Both the position numbers and the translations under genes were made by a program. From the IMG/VR virus record IMGVR_UViG_3300007276_000355, positions 1-21,836 of that record: a stretch of 21,836 nucleotides of DNA; one strand, written 5' to 3'. The stretch comes from a virus. The notes below the pieces were generated by a model. The model was not told where the DNA came from. It ran no database searches and saw only the letters and a program-made list of their open reading frames with translations. Positions 13,169 to 20,000 of the stretch are shown here, in pieces. The stretch's first letter is position 1. Every line of letters begins with the position of its first letter.

Positions 13169-13870
13169 ATGACACATTTAGTAAGTAACGTAGAAATCCT
13201 TTACCCACGCATTAACCAGTGCTACCGTTTTTGTAACACCGAAAACAAAAGCATCCCATGCGACCCGTTTGAAGATGGCGCTAGGTACGAGACTAAGTTC
13301 CGTATGGATAAAGATCAAGCCAAGGCACTGTACAAAGCTATGGCTACTGCGTACGCAGAACGTAAAGAGAAGTCTTGGCCGGAGAAGTTAGCTATGCCAT
13401 TCGAGCAGGACGACGACGATATGTTCGTAGGTAAAGCTGTACTCAAGGCCGCATATGGTAAAGACGCTACCGCCAAGCCTAAGCAGTTCGACGCTAAGAG
13501 TAAGGAACTACCTGAAGACTTCCGTCTCACTACTGGCAGTACTGTCAACGTGGCCGTGGTGTTCGTACCCTACAACATGCGTGACAATGGCGTATCACTA
13601 CGCTTAAAAGCTGTACAGGTTATCAAGTATCAAGAGCCACAGTCAGCCGGTTCTCCGTTTGGTGTTGTAGATGGATTTGAATTAGAGGTTGACGATAATC
13701 CATTTGCAGTGCAAGATGCTCCTAAGGCTGCCGTAGAAGCAGTCAGTGATGAGATCTTTGAGGACGAACCAAAGAAAGTCTCCGAGCCTAAGAAGGTAGT
13801 AAAGAAAGCGGCTCCCGCACCAAAAGATGATGCTGATCTTGCATCAATCGTTGACGAATGGGATGACTAG
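13169..13870 (+). CDS. ssDNA-binding protein, DUF2815/gp2.5-like
   Basis: 233 residues. The N-terminal 150 residues resemble phage ssDNA-binding proteins of the DUF2815 type: an opening beta region with YPRINQCYRFCNTENK, FRMDKDQAKALYKAMATAY, and later VAVVFVPYNMRDNGVSLRLK, consistent with an OB fold. This is followed by SPFGVVDGFELE, a Lys/Pro/Ala linker (EPKKVSEPKKVVKKAAPAPK) and an acidic tail ending SIVDEWDD. An acidic tail with an aromatic residue is typical of SSBs such as T7 gp2.5, where it recruits polymerase and helicase. AGGAAA precedes the ATG. The gene is followed by an inverted repeat at 13,865-13,879. Confidence 0.85.
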   Translation: MTHLVSNVEILYPRINQCYRFCNTENKSIPCDPFEDGARYETKFRMDKDQAKALYKAMATAYAERKEKSWPEKLAMPFEQDDDDMFVGKAVLKAAYGKDATAKPKQFDAKSKELPEDFRLTTGSTVNVAVVFVPYNMRDNGVSLRLKAVQVIKYQEPQSAGSPFGVVDGFELEVDDNPFAVQDAPKAAVEAVSDEIFEDEPKKVSEPKKVVKKAAPAPKDDADLASIVDEWDD

Positions 13871-13879
13871 TAACTAGTC
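13865..13879. repeat. Inverted repeat GACTAGT-A-ACTAGTC
   Basis: Perfect 7-base arms with one central base, overlapping the SSB stop codon. It could be a protein-binding site or a weak hairpin. There is no T-run after it, so it is not an obvious terminator. Confidence 0.6.
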
Positions 13880-13890
13880 CCAATTAAGAA

Positions 13891-13965
13891 CTAATCCCAC
13901 AGCTAGGGCTGATTACCTGAAAAGGGCACTTCGGTGCCCCTGCTGTGGTGACTCTCGGAATTAGG
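13891..13965 (+). promoter_or_regulatory. Nested stem-loop region upstream of primase-helicase
   Basis: Three nested perfect stems are readable: CTAAT (13891-13895) with ATTAG (near 13961-13965); CCACAGC (13897-13903) with GCTGTGG (13943-13949); and the inner hairpin GGGCAC-TTCG-GTGCCC (13925-13940), a very stable UUCG tetraloop. No T-run follows the inner hairpin, so it is not a standard terminator. It may be a leader RNA structure, a processing site or part of an origin. No protein gene is seen in 13,871-13,973. Confidence 0.5.
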
Positions 13966-13973
13966 AAATCGTT

Positions 13974-16805
13974 ATGGATACAAAAGCATTTCTAGATAGC
14001 ACGTTGGGGAACGGTGGCTACTATTGTTTGTTTGCGAATAACCTGAACACTGGGCACAAGCCACAGATGTTCTTCGAGTCTACTGGGGATCTGCTTGACG
14101 CGGCGACCGAGCTAGACGCAAAAGGGTACGATGCGTACTTTGCGCTATGTACATTTACAGATAATAACTCCCGAAAAGCGATCAACGGGAAGCACCTAAA
14201 GGCTTTCTTTCTCGACATAGATTGCGGGGAAGATAAGGACTACAGCACGCAAGCTGAAGCTGTACAAGAATTAGCCAAGTTTTGTAAGACTGTGAAGCTA
14301 CCACGCCCACTACTAGTAAACTCAGGTAGGGGAATCCACGTGTACTGGAGGCTTACTGAGACCGTATGCCCCGACGACTGGAAACCGGTAGCTACACGAC
14401 TGAAGAAGTTGTGCCAAGAGCATGACTTCCACTGCGACAATCAGGTCACCGCCGATTCCGCTAGGGTACTACGAATACCCCACACTCATAACCATAAGAC
14501 TACACCTCCGTCTGAAGTTGCGTATTTTGGCTCCATCCCTTCGACGGTAAACTTTGACACGTTCTCAAATATAATCGGTATAGACCAGATACCAGTCCCC
14601 ACGAGAAGGTCTGCGGGGGCGAACTCGGTCATGGCGGCACTCACGCCGAACTATAAAAGTTACTTCAAGGACATCCTCACCAAGAGTAAAGAAGGTAGAG
14701 GCTGTGAGCAGTTGATGCAAGTACTACGTGACCCCAACAGTGTCAGTGAACCTACGTGGTTCGATGCTGTGTCTATCGTTAAGCATTGTGAAGACGGTGG
14801 TAGGGCAGGAGTACATAAAATATCTAGGGGCTACGACGGATACGACCCCGAAGAAACTGATAGTAAATATGATACTACTAAACACGTACACCTATGTAGT
14901 AGTTTCGACGCTAGTAATCCCGGCATATGCCAAGACTGCCCGAACTGGGGGAAGATAAAGTCTCCCATCACACTAGGTAACCGCGTAGAACAGGCGACTG
15001 CCGAAGATAATGTGGTAGAGGTTGTGGTAGAAGCTCCGGCACTAAACCTACCTAATACTCCAACCAACACATATACCATACCTGAGTACCCGAAGCCTTA
15101 CTTCAGGGGTAAGTACGGCGGGATCTATACTAGAACTACTGACCCCGATGGAGAGATAGAAGAGAAGTTACTCTACCACAACGACTTATATGTAGTGCGA
15201 AGACTACGGGACGTTGAGATAGGGGAAGCTATAGTTATGCGATTGCACCTACCTAAAGATGGGGTGCGTGAATTTACAGTGCCATTAACCGCTGTTACAT
15301 CTAGAGATGAGTTCCGTAAACAGATGTCTATGCAGGGTGTGGCCGTCACTAAAATGGATGAACTAATGCAATATACTACAACATGGGTAAACGAGTTACA
15401 GGCTACTGAAGTAGCAGATGAGGCGCATCGTCAGTTCGGTTGGTCGGACGACAAGCGCTCTTCTTTTATTATAGGTAACCAAGAAGTAACACCACAAGGT
15501 GTAGGGTTTAACCCTCCATCCTCCGCCACTGCAAGTATGTTTCACATATTCGAGCCTAAGGGCACGCTAGAGCAGTGGAAGAAGAACGCTGATTTCTATA
15601 ACCGCGACGGGTTCGAGATGCACCAGTACATCGTAGGCACTGCATTTGGTTCTGTGCTTATGGACTCTTCTCCGATTAGCTGCGCAGGATTTCACGTACA
15701 CAGTAAGGCCAGTGGTATTGGTAAGACTACCGCTATGTACATGGCCGCGTCTGTGTGGGGTAACCCCAAAGAGTACGTACTCGAAGAACGTGACACACAG
15801 GCGTCGCATATGAACCGTGGTGAGATATACCACAACTTACCTCTCTACATTGACGAGCTTACTAATGCAGAGGGTAAAGAGCTATCTAACTTAGCCTATC
15901 AGTTGTCTGGCGGTAAACAACGTAATCGTATGTCTGGTAGCAGTAACAACGAACGCCTTAGAGGTAAATCGTGGAGCCTGCTAGCTGTTAGCACAGGTAA
16001 CACTAGTTTTGTAGAGCGTGTAAGTATGTTTAAGGACATGCCGAAGGCGGAAGCTCAACGTATCATGGAGACCCGCGCTGTAAGGAAATTCTTTACCACC
16101 GAAGAGAAAGAGACCACAGATGAGTTCGCTAGTAGCGTCAACGAGGTGTACGGTGTAGCAGGCGTGCCTTACGTACAGCATTTGATGGCTAACGGTACTG
16201 AAGCGGACGCATTGCGCGAGAAGGTACAGAAGAATATTGACCGCGAAGCAGGGCTTACCGCAGAAAACCGATATTGGTCGGCAGGTGCTGCATCGACTAT
16301 CGCAGGTTGTATCATAGCAAAACGTATTGGGCTAATTGATTACGACATACCGAAGTTGACCCAGTATGTTATTGGGCTATTAAAGGAGAACTTACTGGCG
16401 GTACAAGGTATGGACTGCTCCGCTTCTGATACATTGAACGACTACATCCACGAGAACTGGGGTAGCATTCTGAAGATTAAGAGCACTGACGACCTACGTA
16501 AAGGTAATGGCAACGGACTTGACACATTAATCATCCCAGAGCTAGACCCCAAAATACGTTTGATCGGTAGATACGAGACGGATATTAAACGGGCATACCT
16601 AATACCGAAAGCCCTGAAGGTGTGGTGTGGTAAGCAGCAGATAAATTACAGCTCGTTCGTACAGGATCTAAAGGATAACTTCAACGCCAAGTCTGTTAAA
16701 ATGCGTTTGACCAAAGGCACCAGTACTCAGCTACCCCCTTCTACGGTACTTGCAGTGGACTGTGCTGTTGGGGAGGCGGAGAGTGACAACTCGAAAGCTG
16801 AATGA
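13974..16805 (+). CDS. Primase-helicase: AEP primase fused to DUF927-like helicase
   Basis: 943 residues. The N-terminal primase of the archaeo-eukaryotic (AEP) type has FFLDIDCGE with D81 and D83 as metal ligands and SGRGIHVYWRL with H122. A linker region around residues 230-330 contains ISRGYDGYDPEE and cysteines in HLCSSFD and GICQDCPNW, which may be a zinc site resembling primase C-terminal (PriCT) regions. The C-terminal DUF927-like helicase has Walker A SKASGIGKTTAMY (K584), Walker B LPLYIDELTN (D627, E628), and NRMSGSSNNERLRGKSWSLL, with an STGNTSF sensor segment. It primes and unwinds DNA at the phage fork, with polymerase and SSB from the same strand. It follows a structured intergenic region rather than an overlap, so it may be controlled separately. 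Confidence 0.93.
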   Translation: MDTKAFLDSTLGNGGYYCLFANNLNTGHKPQMFFESTGDLLDAATELDAKGYDAYFALCTFTDNNSRKAINGKHLKAFFLDIDCGEDKDYSTQAEAVQELAKFCKTVKLPRPLLVNSGRGIHVYWRLTETVCPDDWKPVATRLKKLCQEHDFHCDNQVTADSARVLRIPHTHNHKTTPPSEVAYFGSIPSTVNFDTFSNIIGIDQIPVPTRRSAGANSVMAALTPNYKSYFKDILTKSKEGRGCEQLMQVLRDPNSVSEPTWFDAVSIVKHCEDGGRAGVHKISRGYDGYDPEETDSKYDTTKHVHLCSSFDASNPGICQDCPNWGKIKSPITLGNRVEQATAEDNVVEVVVEAPALNLPNTPTNTYTIPEYPKPYFRGKYGGIYTRTTDPDGEIEEKLLYHNDLYVVRRLRDVEIGEAIVMRLHLPKDGVREFTVPLTAVTSRDEFRKQMSMQGVAVTKMDELMQYTTTWVNELQATEVADEAHRQFGWSDDKRSSFIIGNQEVTPQGVGFNPPSSATASMFHIFEPKGTLEQWKKNADFYNRDGFEMHQYIVGTAFGSVLMDSSPISCAGFHVHSKASGIGKTTAMYMAASVWGNPKEYVLEERDTQASHMNRGEIYHNLPLYIDELTNAEGKELSNLAYQLSGGKQRNRMSGSSNNERLRGKSWSLLAVSTGNTSFVERVSMFKDMPKAEAQRIMETRAVRKFFTTEEKETTDEFASSVNEVYGVAGVPYVQHLMANGTEADALREKVQKNIDREAGLTAENRYWSAGAASTIAGCIIAKRIGLIDYDIPKLTQYVIGLLKENLLAVQGMDCSASDTLNDYIHENWGSILKIKSTDDLRKGNGNGLDTLIIPELDPKIRLIGRYETDIKRAYLIPKALKVWCGKQQINYSSFVQDLKDNFNAKSVKMRLTKGTSTQLPPSTVLAVDCAVGEAESDNSKAE

Positions 16806-17004
16806 CCTATGCCCCGATGGGGTTAGGGTAGTAGTTGATTGGGGCAGTATGGTAGTAGGTTCATCCATATTTGTCCCCTGCATCAACACCAAGAAAGCTA
16901 CACAAGAAATAAAAAATATAATCAAGAAGAAGGACTGGAAAATAGAGTCCCGAGTATGCATAGAAGACGGCCTGTTAGGCGTTAGAGTATGGCGTACCTG
17001 TTAG
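16783..17004 (+). CDS. Small conserved-looking phage protein, GTG start (73 aa)
   Basis: The best start is the GTG at 16783, preceded by GGGAGG six bases upstream and overlapping the primase-helicase end by 23 bases; the frame can be extended upstream to 16750 without a better ribosome site. The product starts MTTRKLNDLCPDGVRVVVDW and has the pattern 'VRVVVDWGSMVVGSSIFVPC', a Lys-rich helix, and a C-terminal EDGLLGVRVWRTC. It is probably a small alpha/beta protein. I recall similar short proteins in phage replication operons, always without known function. It is the last plus-strand gene before the terminator. Confidence 0.7.
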   Translation: MTTRKLNDLCPDGVRVVVDWGSMVVGSSIFVPCINTKKATQEIKNIIKKKDWKIESRVCIEDGLLGVRVWRTC

Positions 17005-17015
17005 TTCCCCCTTTT

Positions 17016-17057
17016 ACCCCCCTAACCTGTTTCCGAGACAGGCGGGGGGTGTTTTTT
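17016..17057 (+). terminator. Intrinsic terminator of the plus-strand operon
   Basis: ACCCCCC (17016-17022) pairs with GGGGGGT (17044-17050), and inside it CCTGT pairs with ACAGG around a 7-base loop. TTTTTT follows at 17052-17057. This is a strong rho-independent terminator for plus-strand transcription. On the minus strand the stem is followed by A and G, not T, so it would be a poor terminator for the opposing gene, although the stem lies just beyond that gene's stop. Confidence 0.9.
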
Positions 17058-17063
17058 AGGGGT

Positions 17064-20000
17064 TTATTCGTCCTTACCAAACAACACTTCAAATCCCTGT
17101 TGGTACTCATCACGACTTCGAGCCGCATCTTGGCGTAGAGACTTAGTGATAGTAACACCGTTGTGCATAGTCGCAGTTGTACGGCTAAACTGACTGGCAG
17201 ATCTTCTAATAGTCTCGCCGTTAATGGCTTGTCTTCTGTGGCGCTTATTGAACTTCTTTATATCTTTAAGTATTTCTTTAGCTTCCTTTAAATCACCAAA
17301 ACGCCTAGCTATGTTCAGCTTCTTTAGTAGGTCTTGGCGTTTGCCCGTAACACCGCTCTCTATACGCTTACTCATACTAGCTTGCTCTTGTGCAAACGTG
17401 TACTCAGCGGGGGCGAAGCCCATAGTCTGGAACGCAAGGTCTTTAAACGACATGTCGTCGTAGATAGGATCACCTCGACGGGTGTATATACCTTCATCCC
17501 TAGCGAATCTACCGAAAGTAGACTTGTAACCATTCGACAGTGCCGCAGGTAAGATACTCTCTATACCTCGCTCCGTTTCTCCCTCTCTCAGATCTTTGAC
17601 ACCACGTATGAACCTATTACCCACACTCAGTGCAGGGCCACCAAGGTGGAAACCAATTATTTCTTCCGTAGAAGGATCATTGTTGTATCTGTTTGTCTGT
17701 ATTACTAGGTCAGTCAGCTTTATACGTGTAGCAAAGTCTACGCCGAGGGCGTTTACCGCAAAGCCTTTGTAGAACCCTTCGCCGATGTACTTACGTACGA
17801 TAGTGTCCGCATCATCTTCTTCTTCATCAAGGAACATGTCGGCAATAGCACGTACCAAACCGTATAGAGGTACGCCCTGTACCCCAGCCATTAGCGCGGA
17901 GGATAGATATACACCAGCGATCTGCTTCTTGGCTTGACGTCTAAGCTCTATGCCTTCAGGAGTGTTATCTCCTATGTTATCCGTAAACAACTTAGCCGAC
18001 TTGAACATTGTGTAGTACATCTGTAGGCCATAGGTCTTGTACATAAACGCAATACGACCAATACCTTGCTGTGCCCACTTCGGAGATGTCTCTAGTACCG
18101 CACCACCGTTGGTCTCTTGCACTTGGTATATAGCTTCTTCCGCTGCTAGGGCAGTTATGTCGGAGTCACTCATAGTAGACAGGTCAACAAACTCAGCTTT
18201 CGTAGAGGCGTAGTACTTCTCACCTGCTTTCTTCTTAGCTCTTAGCTGTTTCAGTGAGAGGGCGTAAGTGGCTACCATAGCAGTCTGGCGGTTAAATCTT
18301 TCTGCCTGAGCAAAACCAAAGTGAGCGCCCATGTTGGATACTACGTCCAATGCCGAACCCATTATACCCCCACGCGCCGCTCTACCCTGCTCATGTACTG
18401 CAAGTGCGTCCGGTAAGAATGCCTTGGTTAGCTGGCCCTGCTCCGCAGCAGCTTTGACGAGGACTCCTAAGTTCATGTCCTTTATCATCTTCTTCTGCCC
18501 ATCGCTTAGGCTGTCCTTGGCGGTGTAGTTTCCATTAGCATCTAAGTCAAAGAGGTCGTCAATACCTGTACCGCCGCCGTAGTCACTAGTGCTCCCTACA
18601 ATCTGAGACGCATTTGTGATCGCTTTGGTACTAGCCCCAAGTCCATGCCGAGAGGATAGATATGGTAGAACCACCAACGGTATCTGCGACAAGTTTACTA
18701 GCGCCGAGGATACGTTAAAGCCAATGGTGTATATAAAGGCAACTTGGTTAGCGTTCTTAACGAACTTCTCCATACCTTTCTTCTTTGCGCCGTTGATAGC
18801 AAAGTTTGCAACTCCATCCATGTGGGCTTGTAAGTCTGCGAAGACCTTTTCGTCTACATCTTTGGGACGCTCTACGTTGTTTATTTCAGAGCGGATTCCA
18901 GATATACGTCCGCCGTATTCTATCTGCACTACCTGTCGGGCTAAGTCAAAACCTTTGGTACGTATAGCAGTCTTGGAATTACCCTCAAACCCTAACACCC
19001 CCGTACGTTTCCTCAGTGACTGAGCAAAAGAAGTTTCAGGTAAGTGATCCATATACATAGTCATAAACGCATCTTGGAGTTCTTCGCTTGCGTTACCTTC
19101 TTTCAGTAGCTTGAGGGTCTTGCCGGCGAAGGTAGCTGGTGGGGCGTTGTCATACATAGTAGCCTTACCAAGGTCACGCTTAGCTTCTATCGAGTCAGTA
19201 ACTACCTTAGAGTCCTTCTCTAGCTCTGCCTTTACTCGTTCCATTTCTCGCTTAGTAGTGAAACGTCTGACGACATACGCCTGCTCTGGATTCTTTGGGT
19301 TATCAAAAGCATAGCTAAGTACGAAGTCACCTTCACGAGTAAGTGGGAAGTACACATCTAGAGTGGTGTTAGAGAACATCTGCTCAAGCACCTGCTGCTT
19401 CAACGTGTTGGCAGCTTCCTTAGACATACTCTCGTCGGATACAGCGTTATCAAGACGGTTGAATATAGAATCTTTTAGTTTTAAGAATTGGTTCTTGTAC
19501 GCGTCACGTAACTCAACGTACATATCCTGTCCTTCTTTTCCTAACTTCTTCCACTCAACTTGCTGCTCCTTCCACGTAGCAAGGTCATCCGAGTTTTTGT
19601 ACCTCTTCGTTGCCTCCGCTTCTGTTAGCGTAGGGTCTAACTGAGTAATGGTAGCGCCGATCACGGGGTCGTATATTACCTTGTCCAACTGAGGTTGGTT
19701 CTTCTCATCTGCGGCAGCGAACTTGGATAGTTTCTCTGTGACAGCACGCATATCTGCGTCAGCTTTATCCATAGCGCCCCGGCGGAGGTTAAGCATCTTG
19801 TGTAGACGGATTCCTAGATCTCCGAACCCTTGCTTACGGGCAACATCACCTACGCCCTGTGAACCTACTACGTTAAGTATGAACTTCTTTGCGTTGGCAG
19901 GGACATCTCCCAAAAGGTCAACGGCGTTGTCTATGAACGACTCCTTACTACCAGTAAGGTTTTTAAACTTCTTCTGTATGTCGCCTAGGTCTTCCATAAT

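Noticed and set aside
13925-13942. UUCG hairpin as an intrinsic terminator
   Set aside because: The stem is followed by CTGCTGTGG, not a T-run.
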